Source of the DNA: CAWBVG01 sp963792175
GTDB lineage: Bacteria; Acidobacteriota; Vicinamibacteria; Vicinamibacterales; CAVVIG01
DNA length: 64,000 nucleotides
Direction of reading: 5' to 3'
Assembly (NCBI GenBank): GCA_963792175.1
Contig: CAWBVG010000015.1
Span: 1-64,000, forward strand
Part shown: one piece after another, positions 8,132 through 18,319 of the stretch
How the letters are laid out: every line of letters starts with the position of its first letter
Numbering within the stretch: the first letter of the stretch is position 1
The notes under the pieces: generated by a model
What the model was told of the DNA's origin: nothing
The model's input: the letters and a program-made list of their open reading frames with translations, nothing else
Databases searched by the model: none
Translations under genes and position numbers: made by a program

Positions 8132-9724
8132 ATGCGTGTAAAACTCGCGCTGATCCGTGCTGCCCTTGCTCTCTGCGTGGTTCCGCGAGCAGCCGACAAC
8201 ACGGCGTGGTTCGGCACGCCGGTGCCGCCGCCGCTCAGCGACCCGCGCAAACCGATCATGAAACACGAGGATGCGTTTGCGCCGTTGCCGGCGCATTTCC
8301 CGCCGCGCCCGGGCCGCCACGACGAGCTGCTCGATGGCGCGGTGCTGAAGACGGATCAGAGAAGGATCGTGGGGTTCGCGCTCGAGAGCCTGGCTGCGGG
8401 CGACAAGGTGTGGGGGCGCCGGGCGGCGACGCCAGCCTTCATGCACACCATCGAATGGGTCGTGAACGAGCTGAAGGCGGCCGGCCTGAAGGATGCCAGG
8501 ACTGAAACCTACGCGGTGCCCGGTCCGATGTGGGCGCCGGTGTCGTGGCAGCTTCAGGTGGTCGGCGATCCGGCGTTTGGCGCCGGCACGCAGACGGTGA
8601 CGCTGCAATCCGCGTTTCCGCAACCGGGCGGCGCCACGATTGCCGGCGGCAGCCTGACCGCCGGCGTCGTCTTCGTCGGCCACGGCACCGACGCGGATCT
8701 CGCCGGACGCGATCTGAAAGGCAAGATTGCCGTCGTGCACGTGAGACCGGAGCCGTCGCTGTTCGGATCGGCGGAGCAGGGGGTGGCGGCGCGGCTGGTG
8801 GAGAAAGGCGCCGTCGGCGTGATCAACGCCGTCGAGGGTCCGGGCAACGCGCAGTACTTCGATTCGCGCTTCGCCTGCGGCAAGGCGCCGTGCTTCATGG
8901 TCGGCGGCAACGACGGCTGGTTCCTCCAGCAGGTGATTGGCAAGGCCGCGAACGCCGGCGTGCTCGACAAGCTGAAGGTGAGCCTGAGTCTCGCCTCGGA
9001 GGAGAAGAGCGCCCTGACATCGGCGAATGGCGTGGCGACGATTCCCGGTCAGTCGGCGAAACGGATCATCGTCAACGCGCACGCGGACGGCTACTTCCAG
9101 GGTGGCGACGACAACGCCAGCGGTCTCGCGGTGCTGGTCGGGCTGGCGCGCTACTTCTCGAAGCAGCCACAACCGAAGCACACGCTGATGTTCGTCGCCA
9201 GCGGCGGCCACCACGGACCGGGCAATGGACCTGGGTCGCTGGTCGCGGCCCATCAGGAATTGAAGGACGGCACGTTGCTGATCCTGAACCTCGAGCACGT
9301 CGGATACGCCGACGTGGTCCGGGGAAAGACGCGCTCGCCGAACAACACCGGGATGTCGTGGGAGCTGAGCGTGACCGAGGCCGCCAAGGCGGTCGGCGTG
9401 ACGAACGAGTCGCCGTTCCTGATCGATCTCTGGCGACAGGCGGCGCGCTGCTACGGTGTCGCCACCTATCAGTCGGTCGGCCCGACGGTCTCCGGCGATC
9501 TCGGCGGCTACCGTCCGCTCGGCGTCCCCATGACGCAGATGATCCAGTCAGGCACGTTCTATCACTCGTCCGGCGACGTCTACGAAGCGGTGCCGGCGGA
9601 GGCGCTCGAACGCGCCGCCCGCTTCCACGCATTCCTGCTCGAGAAGGCCGATGAGGCGCCGGAGGCCCTGATCACCGCAGGCAAGGGCACGCCGTATCAG
9701 TCAACGGGACCGAGCTGCCCATGA
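8132..9724 (+). CDS. M28-family peptidase-like protein with PA domain, atypical active site
   Basis: About 530 residues: a signal peptide, a protease-associated insert (about residues 165-300) and a C-terminal M28-type zinc domain. The first metal ligands are present (NAHADGYFQGGDDNASG), giving the HxD and bridging-Asp positions. The Glu-Glu pair normally found next (general base plus ligand) is replaced by SGGHHGPG, and the NLDMVG block is NLEHVG. It may be a divergent peptidase, an amidohydrolase-like enzyme or a binding protein. The ATG at 8132 follows GAGAGGGAA. The stop overlaps the ATG at 9721 (ATGA), suggesting coupling with the CocE hydrolase. Confidence 0.8.
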   Translation: MRVKLALIRAALALCVVPRAADNTAWFGTPVPPPLSDPRKPIMKHEDAFAPLPAHFPPRPGRHDELLDGAVLKTDQRRIVGFALESLAAGDKVWGRRAATPAFMHTIEWVVNELKAAGLKDARTETYAVPGPMWAPVSWQLQVVGDPAFGAGTQTVTLQSAFPQPGGATIAGGSLTAGVVFVGHGTDADLAGRDLKGKIAVVHVRPEPSLFGSAEQGVAARLVEKGAVGVINAVEGPGNAQYFDSRFACGKAPCFMVGGNDGWFLQQVIGKAANAGVLDKLKVSLSLASEEKSALTSANGVATIPGQSAKRIIVNAHADGYFQGGDDNASGLAVLVGLARYFSKQPQPKHTLMFVASGGHHGPGNGPGSLVAAHQELKDGTLLILNLEHVGYADVVRGKTRSPNNTGMSWELSVTEAAKAVGVTNESPFLIDLWRQAARCYGVATYQSVGPTVSGDLGGYRPLGVPMTQMIQSGTFYHSSGDVYEAVPAEALERAARFHAFLLEKADEAPEALITAGKGTPYQSTGPSCP

Positions 9725-11597
9725 AGCTGGCCGCCAGACTTCAAACTTCAGACGTCTGGGTTTCTCCTCGCGCTCGCAGTTCTCGTCATTCAGGGCGCGG
9801 CGCAGTCCCCGACCTACAGCTACCGCAAGGTGATGGTGCCGGTCCGCGACGGCATCAAGCTCGAAACGGTGATCTTCACGCCGACCAACGCCCGCGGGCC
9901 GCTGCCGATCCTGTTTCGCCGCACGCCATACGGCGTGCCGTCGAGTGCGTCGAGCGCCGGCCAGGGATCGCTCAGCGAGCTGGCGCGCGACGGCTACATC
10001 TTCGTCGTCCAGAATCTGCGCGGCAGGTTCGGATCCGAAGGCACCTTCGAGCTGTCGTCGCAAGCCGACCTCGAGAACCCGAAAGCGACCAGCGAGACGA
10101 CGGATGCCTACGACACGATCGAATGGCTGGTCAAGAACGTGCCGAACAACAACGGCAAGGTCGGGATGTTCGGTGTCTCCTACGACGGCCTGACGTCGGC
10201 GATGACCCTGCTGCGGCCGCATCCGGCGCTGGCCGCAATCTCGGAGCAGGCGTCGCCCGCCGATCAGTGGATGAACGACGACGACCATCGCTACGGCGCG
10301 CTGCGCGAGAGCTACGCATTCGAATATGCGGTGTACGAGCAGGCGGACAAGAACGCGAATACGCACTTCAACTTCGAGACCTACGACACGTATTCCTGGT
10401 ACCTCAACCTCGGGCCGTTGTCGAACATCAACGCCAGGTACCTGCACGGATCGATTCCCTACTGGAATGCCATCGTCGAGCACCCCGACTACGACGAGTT
10501 CTGGAAGAAGGAAGCCTGGGTGACGCAGATCAAGGGCGCCTTCGTGCCGAATCTGAACGTCGCCGGCTTCTGGGATCAGGAGGATCCGTGGGGCCCGTGG
10601 GAGATCTATCGCCGGTCCGAGCAGAGCGATCCCAACCGCTACAACTTCATCGTCGCCGGTCCGTGGTTTCACGGGCAGTGGCACAACCTGAAGGCCGAGT
10701 CGATCGGGCAGATCTCGTTCGGCGGCCACGACACCGCCACCGAGTTCCGCGAGAAGATCGAAGCGCCGTGGTTCCGGGTACTGGCTGCACGGCAAGGGTG
10801 AAAAGTTCCCGTGGAAAGCGTCGACGTTCCAGACCGGATCGAATTCGTGGCAGACCTACCAGACATGGCCACCGGCGTCGACCGCAACCAAGCTGTATCT
10901 CCACCGCAACGGCCTGCTGTCGTTTGACGCGCCGCCGCCGGGCGACAGCTACGTGCAGTACGTGTCCGACCCGGCGAACCCGGTGCCGTATCGGCCACGT
11001 CCGATTTCGCCGACCTATCCTGCCGGCGACTGGCGGCGATGGGAAGTCGGCGATCAGCGGTTCGTCGAGAACCGTCCGGACGTGGCGACATGGGTGAGCC
11101 GTCCCCTCGATCGCGACCTCACCGTCACCGGCGAGCTGGCCGCGAACCTCGTCGCGTCGACATCAGGCACCGACAGCGATTTCGTCGTGAAGCTGATCGA
11201 TGTCTACCCGGAAAGCGCCGAGACGAACGCCTGGGACGCCGGCGCTGGCCCGCAGCCCGGCCAGTACGCGCAGTCGCTCAACGGCTACGAGCTGCCGATT
11301 GCGATGGAGATCCGGCGGGGCCGCTACAACAAGAACTACGAGCGTCCCCAGCCGCTCGTCGCCAACCAGCCGACGGACTTCGCCATCCCGCTGAGAAGCC
11401 ACGATCACGTGTTCCTGAAGGGCCATCGGATCATGGTGCAGGTCCAGTCGACCTGGTTCCCCGTGATTGACCGGAACCCTCAGAAGTTCGTGCCGAGCAT
11501 CTACAAAGCCACCGCGGAGGACTTCGTCAGCGCCACGCAGCGCATCTACACCTCGCGCGAACACCCCTCGCACGTCGTGCTGCCCGTCGTCCGCTAA
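9721..11597 (+). CDS. CocE/NonD-family hydrolase, two apparent frameshifts
   Basis: Exported alpha/beta hydrolase of the CocE/X-Pro dipeptidyl-peptidase S15 class. The N-terminal motif MVPVRDGIKLETVIF and VVQNLRGRFGSEG are typical, and the nucleophile elbow is GVSYDG (Ser at the GxSYxG position). The C-terminal jelly-roll domain holds the conserved DPANPVPY and WVSRPLDRDLTVTG blocks. The frame is broken twice, each time consistent with one extra G in a GGG run: near 9758-9760, between the ATG and the hydrophobic signal segment FLLALAVLVIQGAAQS, and at 10776-10778. Restored length is about 620 residues. A second copy of the family lies at 28997. Confidence 0.85.
9736..9756. repeat. three heptad units at the CocE gene start
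   Basis: Three 7-bp units, consensus AGACTTC, the reverse complement of the unit at 4166-4207. The array lies directly after the M28 stop, at the point where the CocE reading frame is broken, so the true start of that gene is uncertain here. Confidence 0.55.
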
Positions 11598-11879
11598 CGG
11601 AGACTACGGAGAGAACGGGATCACCACAGAGCCACAGAGCAACGGAGATTGAACGGAGGGAGCCGGTTCGACGGGCGTCGCGAAGCGACGCGCGGGAGCG
11701 GAATCGGATCGTGAAAACGAACACGGCAGTGATCGGAACGTGTTCGTTTTCACGATCCGATCCGTTCCCGCTAGTCGGCCTGCGTGGCAGGCCGACCCGT
11801 CGAACCGACTGCGTTTCCCGTTGAACCTCTGTTGCTCCGTTTCTCTGTGGTTATGCCGTTCGCTCCGTCGCCTCCGTGT
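11597..11879. repeat. long imperfect inverted repeat between convergent genes
   Basis: Two arms of roughly 130-140 bp (11597-11725 and 11739-11879) are imperfect reverse complements around a 13-nt loop. The innermost 20 bp or so (GATCGTGAAAACGAACAC side) is almost perfect. Each arm carries its own small hairpin: GCGTCGCGAAGCGACGC at 11675-11691 and a different 21-bp palindrome at 11775-11795. The outer part contains 9-bp-period units of the CCACAGAG type. There is no coding sequence inside. It fills the whole gap between the CocE stop and the sugar dehydrogenase stop and could act as a bidirectional terminator. Confidence 0.8.
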
Positions 11880-11903
11880 CCTCGGCGCGCGGCGGTGCGG
11901 GCG

Positions 11904-13492
11904 TCACCGAGCGCCGACGACGGCGCGGATCGTGCCGTCGGTCTTGGTGAGGATGTAGAGCTCGCCGGCGGCGTCGACCGCGAACTGGGCGTCCGCGCGC
12001 CCCTCGCCGGAGACGAGGGCCCGGCCCGGGAGTTTCTCGATCTTCCCGCCGCGCGTGTGGTACGCGATCCCGACGATCGGAAACATCGTGTCGAACGTGC
12101 TCTTGTCCCACCGCAGCTTGACTTCCTGGGGCGTCACCTGTGTCTGGGCCGCATCCGCGGCGAGCATCTCCTTGTAGTCGGCGTACCAGATGCGGCCAGT
12201 GGAGATGTCCGAGAACACGTACTTGCCCTGCAGCGCGGGCAGCGCCTTGCCGCGATAGAGGTAGCCGCTGCCGATGGCGTCGCCGCCACCCGGCACATGG
12301 CCGTACTGGATGACCGGATAGTGCGGCACGACCGTGCCGTTGGTCACCGTGCCGGTCACGCGCACTGGAATCTCGTCGACCTCGGGACGCTTCGTCGTCT
12401 TGTTGTCCTGCTGCAGGGCCTCGGTACCTTCCCGCATCGAGTAGCCGTAGTTCGCGCCCTTGTGAACGATGTTGACCGTTTCCCACGTGTGCAGCCCGAT
12501 CGAGTTCGCGATCAGCCGGTTGTTGGCAGGCGTCTGCGGATCGATCGCGAAGGTGAGCCGGTGGGGATTGCGAAAGCCGTACGCCCAGATCTCCGGACGG
12601 GCGCCCGGCGTCGCGACGAACGGGTTGTCGTTCGGCACCCGGTACCGGCCGTTCTCGCTCACGACGCTCGACGATTCGTGGGCCTTGAGATCCGGGATGA
12701 TGCGGTGGATCTTCCCGACCATCGTATCGAGACGCTGCGGGTTGGTCCGGATCGCCTGCCGCGATTCGCCCGAGCCGCCGTCACCGCAGCCGACGTAGAG
12801 CACGCGCCAGTCCGCGTCGCCGGACCGCGCCGCCGGGTTGAAGACGAGATCGCCCAGCGGATGGATGCGTGTGTTGAGCTGGACGCGCATCAGCTCGCGG
12901 GCGGATCCCTCGAACGTCGTGTTGCCGATGTTGGTATCGGTCCACTCGATCAGCACGCCGTCGCGCAGGATCTCGCCGGGCGTGGCGATGGCCTTCGTCG
13001 GCTCGTAGCCGCGCACGTCGAGACCGGGCGTGCTCGCCGCGTCCGGCGCCGCCGGCGCGTCGATCGACGGGTCTTCGATGTGCACGGTGTAGAAGCGGCC
13101 GTTCCGCCGGTAGTCCGGGTCGAACTGGACGCTGACCAGACCGTTGGCGTAGCCGGTTTCGTACGCGAAGCGGTGGAAGAGTCCGGTGTGACCCTCGCGG
13201 CCGTTGAAGTCGAGATAGACCGAGAGTTTCTTCGACGCTTTGTCGAGGATGTACAGCGGTCCGTTGAGATCGTGGACGAAGAGCCGATTCGCGCCGCCGG
13301 GTTCCTCGCGCAAGGCGTTCACGCGCGCCAGCATGCCGTCCGTCTGCCCCTTGCCGTCGAGCTTTCCCGTGATCGGCAGCTCCACGAAGTCCCTGATCTC
13401 GAGCGTCAGTCGGTGAAGCGCTCGCCGCGGCGAACACAGCCGGCAACACGGCAGCGAGGCAGGCGAGGCGCAGTGCGGAAGGTGCGGGTCAT
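11904..13492 (-). CDS. PQQ-dependent sugar dehydrogenase-like (GSDH) beta-propeller, frameshifted near N-terminus
   Basis: Soluble glucose/sorbosone-dehydrogenase-type six-bladed propeller. Diagnostic segments are HTGLFHRFAYETGYANG (the HdGLlgiAf position), DWRVLYVGCGDGGSG, AYGFRNPHRLTF (the conserved GxRNPqGL block), GANYGYSMREG and the final blade YVFSDISTGRIWYADY. The start at 13492 (MTRTFR) leads to a signal peptide, but the frame shifts soon after the start and again near 13405-13425 before the mature domain. The ATG overlaps the stop of the upstream alpha/beta hydrolase gene (ATGA), so the two are translated together. The propeller frame is unbroken over about 500 residues. Confidence 0.85.
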
Positions 13493-15553
13493 TTGCCGGC
13501 CGTGCCCCTGGGCTGCATCGCCCAATCGTAGTGCGCGGCCGCGCGTTTGAGCAGGTCCGGCACGTCTTCCGGCAGCAGGTAGCCACGCTCGACGAGGTCC
13601 AGCGCGGACGACCGCCAGCTTGCCGACGTACTCGTCGCGCCCGCGGTAGCGTTCTTCGATCGACAGCCGGGGATCCTTCGCACGCTCGCGTTCTGCGCGT
13701 GTCTGCGCGAACGGAATGTACGATCCGATCTCACCCGCCAGCCGATCCGGAGCGCCGATTGACGCGTGGCGGTAGTTCCAGCCGGCCTGGGTCGCGAGCG
13801 GAACGGCGATGTCGGGCAGCCGGATGCCGGCGCGAACGTTGCCGTCCGCGTCGACCGCCGGAACACCGAAGCCGAACGGTTTGCCCACCTCGGGCGGGTC
13901 GACGCTGACGATCCCCTTGTCCCAGTCCGCTCCGAAATTCAGGTGATACGCGCGGAGCGGTTGCTGTGGCAGCTGGAAGCCCGGTATGGCGGGCCAGCCA
14001 GCCCGGTCCGGAGACGTCAGCGTTCCGTCCGCGATTTTCGGATACGCGCTTGGGGGCGGCGCGCGTGTCTTCGACAACCCAGCGATCGAGCGCACGGAAC
14101 AGCGCACGGACCGCCGGTCGGTAGTCCAGCGGATTGAGCGCGGCGCGTCCGACCATGCCGCCGCCCGTGTTCGATGCCGGAGGAAACGGTCCGGGACCAT
14201 GAGGGGCGGACGCAATCATGTAGACGCGCGTCGTGGGTGGCAGCTCGGCGTCTTTCGTGCCGGTCGGATCGGTGTGGACGAGCGATCCCGCCCGATTGAA
14301 GTACTCGGAATTCGTCAACAGGTGAAACAGCTTCGGGCACGGTGTTCGTCGCAACCGCGCGCGCGAGCAGGCTGTCGACCTTGCCGGTTTCCGGATCGGT
14401 GGATGGGCCGTCGGTGAACGGAAAGAGGTCCACCGGGAAGAGGATGTTGAAGAATTGCAGCGCATCGCGCGACGCCTGGCCGAACCGATGATTGAACGAT
14501 CCACGGCCAGCGCCGCCGACCTGGTCGAAGACGCCGTCGAACACCTTGCGTCCGCTGCTCGTCGGCGTTGAAGCCCTGATAGACGAAGTGCCGGAGGAAG
14601 CGGCCGCTTTGTGACACGCCCCAGCCGATCGCGTACTTCAATCCCGGCGACGGATTGTCGGGCGATGTCGTCGTACTTGAGGAAGCTGATGAGATCCCGC
14701 GTGCCCGCCAGCCCACAGCCGAGCACGCGCGGGTCGCTGGTCTTGTACATGACGTCGTAAATCCGTCCCGGTTCGAAACCACCTTCGAGCGCGACGGTCA
14801 GGCCATCCGTGAAGCGCCAGCGCGATCGGGGCACGACCTGGCCCTTTGCCGTCGGTTCGTCGCGGACCGTCATCACGTTCTCGGGCGCGTTGGGCTCGAG
14901 CGCCAGATAGCCCTGATGATTGCGGTCGGCCAGCGACGCGGTCGCCGCGCGCTCGTTCAGAATGAAATTGCCGCGCACCAGGCCGTAGATGCGCTTGCCG
15001 TTCTCGCGATCACGCGACCGGGCTCGCGGACGGCCAGAGGGTCTTCAAGGCTCGCGATCGGCATCTCCATGCGCATGGTCCAGGGCCGCATCGGCACGTC
15101 CCACTGCCATCCCATCCAGAGCAGCGTGAACCCCTGCTGCATCAGCGCGCCATCGCCGAACTCCGCCTCTGTCTTCGGATTGAGAGATGCCGCGGCTTTC
15201 TGGAAAGTCGTGAGCATGCTCTTGCCGCCGCGGTTGCCGACCTCGTAGAAGAGGCGGCCGTTCCCGCGGCGCGGATCCAGCGGCTTCAACAGATAGAAGT
15301 CGGCACTGGCCTCGACTTCACCCCGCGCGTTCCGTGGCGCGAGCTTCAGGTCGACGATGATGTCGTTGGCGGGAAGGGCGGGATCGAGGCCGAAGTCGAC
15401 CCGCCCCACGAGCTTTTCATACGGACCCGCGGCGCCGAACGGTCGGCCATTCAGCACGACCTCCCGGCTCTCGATGCGGAGCCGCACGACACGGGCCTCG
15501 GCGGCAGACGCCAAGAGCAGAACCGTCGCCAGACTGATGGAGATCACACGCAT
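13489..15553 (-). CDS. alpha/beta hydrolase domain protein (Abhydrolase_10 type), heavily frameshifted
   Basis: Exported protein of the large alpha/beta-hydrolase-domain family common in Acidobacteriota and Proteobacteria. After a signal peptide (MRVISISLATVLLLASAAEA) come FYEVGNRGGKSML, GRIYDVMYKTSDPRVLG, the nucleophile elbow GVSQSGRFLRHFVYQGFN (Ser in SQSG), HGPGPFPPASNT and the C-terminal FGFGVPAVDADGN and VPLATQAGWNYRH blocks. The pieces lie in all three frames: at least five single-base shifts occur between about 15010 and 13600, but no segment seems to be missing. The substrate is unknown. It ends in an ATGA overlap with the sugar dehydrogenase gene. Confidence 0.78.
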
Positions 15554-15590
15554 ACAGCCTTCACTCTCACGCTGCAAACCACCCCACGAT

Positions 15591-15663
15591 TGAACGCAGA
15601 GATCGCAAAGCTCGCAGAGAAAAGCTTAAACCACTCAGCGTGCTCTGCGTGCTCTGCGTTCAA
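15591..15663. repeat. 9-bp-period inverted-arm repeat
   Basis: Left arm 15591-15620 consists of three units of the CGCAGAG type spaced 9 bp apart; right arm 15634-15663 holds three reverse-complement units (CTCTGCG type), also at 9 bp. The arms can pair over about 25 bp with a 13-nt loop. It lies between the M28 stop (15678) and the upstream part of the alpha/beta hydrolase gene (start 15553). Confidence 0.75.
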
Positions 15664-15677
15664 CTTCTTTGACGCGG

Positions 15678-17304
15678 TCAGTCTTGTGTGCTCGAGCGCG
15701 TCGCCGGCGCTTTCGGGCGGCCGTCGGCGTTTGCGATGTCCCAGCTCACCTGATGCACCAGGCGCGCAATCTTTTCCATCTTGACGTAGTTGATCTTCTC
15801 CGGCCGGTCGTACTGTGTGTGGTAGTCGGGGTGAAGACCCGTGATGAACCCCATCGCCGGCACGCCGCGCTGCAGGAACGGCCATTGATCGCTGCGCCGA
15901 AGCAGGTTGGAGCTGTTGTTGTCGTACCGCTTCTTCAACTCGAGCCCGATGCCGCCGTTGGCTTTCTCGACGGCGGCCGTGATGTCGGGGACTTTCGAAA
16001 ACGCCATCAGGTTGAGCGCGTTGCTGTTCGATTCGGCGGTCTGGACTTCCAGCCCGTTGAACCGGTTGCCGCCGCCGACCGGAATCTCTTCGTTCCGGCC
16101 GATCATGTCCATGTTCAGGACGGCGGCGATCGTCGTCAGCGGCGCCAGCGGCTGTTCCGTGTATGCCCACGCGCCGAGCAGGCCGCGCTCTTCGGAGTTC
16201 CAGGCGGCGAACAGCACGCTCCGCTTCGGCCGGCGCCCCTCCTTCGCGGCCAGCGCGTAGGCTTCCGCGATCTCGATGAGCGCGACCACGCCGGAGCCGT
16301 TGTCATCCGCGCCGTTGAAAATCTGCGTCGCGTCGGCGCCGTTGTGATCGTAGTGCGCCGAGACGATCACCCACTCGTTCTTGAGCCGCGGGTCGCTGCC
16401 CTCGAGCAGCGCCACGACGTTGCGATCCGGCACGATGTGACGCTCGACCGAGGTGTGGATGGTCACGCGTGTGCCCGGCAGCGCCACGGGTGTGAAGCCG
16501 CGCGCGGTTTCCGCGGATTTGGCCAGATCGTCGAATGACGCGCTGCCTCCGGCGGCAAGCATCGCCGCGATCGCCGGTGAAATCTGCGCCACCGGAATGT
16601 GGATGCGATCCGCCCACGCGGCCAGCGTGTAGTTGAGAATCCGCGGCGGCTTGTCCGGCCAGTAGGTGCGCGCCGCGGCCTCGAAGTTCGCCACGCCCGG
16701 ATGATTGTGCACGTCGGCCACGAAGAGCACCGCGACGGCGCCCTTTTCCTGCGCGGCGAGCGCCTTTCGCCACGCGGTCGACCACTCTGACGTGACCACG
16801 CCGTCGAACGGGACTGTTCGGATCGCGCTCGCCCGGCTCGTGATCGAGCGTGAGGACGACCTTGCCCTTCACGTCGCCGCCATAATCGTCGTAGCCGAGC
16901 GGCGGCGCGCTGATGCCGAAACCGGCGAATGCGATGGCTCCGCTGACGCTTCCGGTCGCGCTGAATCGATGGGGATAGAACTCCTGCCCGACGGCCAGCT
17001 GCCGCGTGAGACCCGAGCTATCGGCAATCTCGAGCGTGTTGAGTGACGGCGGACCGATGGTGGCGGTCATCAGGTTGTACGGTTGGAAGTAGGAGTTGCC
17101 GCTGGCGGCCGGCTTGAGACCCATGCGCTCGAAGCGCGAGCGGATGAAGTCGGCCGCGGTCCGGTTCTCTTCGGTATCCGTGAGCCGGCCCCGCAACGAA
17201 TCGCCAGCCAGGAAGAAGAGATCCGCGCGCAGATCCTCCTGCCGGATCGATTCGTTCTGCGGCGCGCGCTGCTGGGCTAGTACCGGCGCGAGGAACACGA
17301 TCAC
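15678..17304 (-). CDS. M28-family zinc peptidase with PA domain, one or two apparent frameshifts
   Basis: Exported aminopeptidase-type enzyme. All five metal or catalytic positions can be seen: SAHYDH, GADDNGSG, NSEERGLLG (catalytic and ligand Glu), NMDMIGRN and HPDYHTQYD. A PA-like insert covers about residues 90-280. The frame is broken near 16800-16815 and the protein resumes in another frame. I use the GTG at 17304, which gives a short signal sequence (IVFLAPVLAQQ). An ATG at 17371 lies in another frame and would give a fuller signal peptide if one further base shift lies near 17330, where two 9-bp GCAAAG units occur. Restored length is about 540-565 residues. Confidence 0.87.
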
Positions 17305-17378
17305 GCTGAACGCAAAGACCGCAAAGGCCGGGGCTGCGGGGCGGACTGATTCGGAACAGGGATTTCAGCATCAGATCC

Positions 17379-17768
17379 TCAATACGTGTCGCGCACGCGT
17401 CTGGAGCGGAACAGATACATCAGCCATCCGCCGTGGTACGCCATCGACGCGGCGACGTAGTAGATGGTGTCGCCGGGTATCCGATTGTTGGGAAAGTACG
17501 GCGTCGAGTATACGAAGAGATCGGTCGCGGCGGAGGAGATCAGCGCGATTTTCGCCAGCGTCACCGCGCCGGCGTGCCGGTTCGAGAGCGCGATCCCGGC
17601 AGCGACTCCCACAGCGGTGACGACGATCCGGACGACGAGGACCGCCACCACCGGGGCGCCGCGAACGGCGATCGCATCGAGCGCGCCCATCGCGGCTACC
17701 GCAAGATTGAGCGGCTGCCAAACGATGAGCAGCCGCGACAGGAGTAACAACCAGCCGCGAACTTTCAA
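17379..17768 (-). CDS. DUF2569-like four-helix membrane protein
   Basis: The 129-residue protein has about four hydrophobic helices and starts with KVRGWLLLLSRLLIVWQPLN, resembling the GWL...P opening of DUF2569 proteins. The function is unknown. The only in-frame start is a TTG at 17768, which itself lies inside a heptad repeat array, so the start codon appears to be supplied by the repeat. The gene is intact and sits 74 bp upstream of the M28 start on the same strand. Confidence 0.6.
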   Translation of the reverse strand: MKVRGWLLLLSRLLIVWQPLNLAVAAMGALDAIAVRGAPVVAVLVVRIVVTAVGVAAGIALSNRHAGAVTLAKIALISSAATDLFVYSTPYFPNNRIPGDTIYYVAASMAYHGGWLMYLFRSRRVRDTY

Positions 17769-17825
17769 GTCTCAAGTTTCAAGTCTCAGGTGTCAAAGCT
17801 CAAGGCTCAAGTTTCACGGCTCCCC
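17763..17825. repeat. nine-unit heptad array in a divergent gap
   Basis: Nine contiguous 7-bp units without a register break, consensus TYTCAAG, with individual units diverging at one to four positions. A further pair of related units (AGTCTGA, GACTTGA) occurs at 17849-17862, just before the next gene. The array overlaps the start codon of the minus-strand membrane protein and faces the plus-strand phosphatase. Confidence 0.85.
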
Positions 17826-17865
17826 TTCAGGCGATCAAGGTTCTAATAAAGTCTGAGACTTGATC

Positions 17866-18319
17866 ATGTTGTCTGTACCTCGTTCACCACGGCGTCGCGG
17901 TCGGACCTGAGGTTGACCCGCGCCGGCCGCTGTCGCCGGCAGGACTGGCGAACGTCGAGCGTCTGGCGTCGCAGGCCGCGGCGCGCGGCGCGAAGCCGGC
18001 CGTCGTCTGGCACAGCGGCAAGCTGCGCGCGAAGCAGACGGCCGAAGCCTACTGGCGCGCGTGCAACGCGCTCGCGGAGTTCTCGGCCACGCGCGACCTC
18101 CAGCCGGACGATCCCGCGCAATGGATTCGCGATCGCCTGCGCGGCGAAACGCGCGACATCCTCATTGCCGGACACTTCACCCATCTGCCGCGGCTGCTCT
18201 CGTTGCTCGTCGTCGGCGGCGAGGCGGGTGTCGAGTTTCCGATCAACGGCGTGGTGGCCTTGAAGACGGAGGATGCGGGCGAGACGTGGAGGGAGGTGTG
18301 GAGGTTGAAGAGCGCGTAA
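17866..18319 (+). CDS. SixA-like histidine phosphatase, frameshift directly after the start
   Basis: About 150 residues of the histidine phosphatase superfamily, SixA branch (phosphohistidine phosphatase of phosphorelay or PTS proteins). Visible blocks are LYLVHHGVAVG, then RRPLSPAGLANVERLA, VVWHSGKLRAKQTAE and LIAGHFTHLPRLLSLL. The catalytic RHG triplet reads HHG here; the second catalytic His is in AGHF. The frame that encodes the domain starts at 17873 without its own start codon. The ATG at 17866 is one base out of frame, so an extra T at about 17872 probably separates them. Easily missed for that reason. Confidence 0.78.

Noticed and set aside
11597..11879. insertion sequence or MITE bounded by inverted repeats
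   Set aside because: No transposase or target-site duplication, and the arms meet almost directly at the centre instead of flanking an internal segment.
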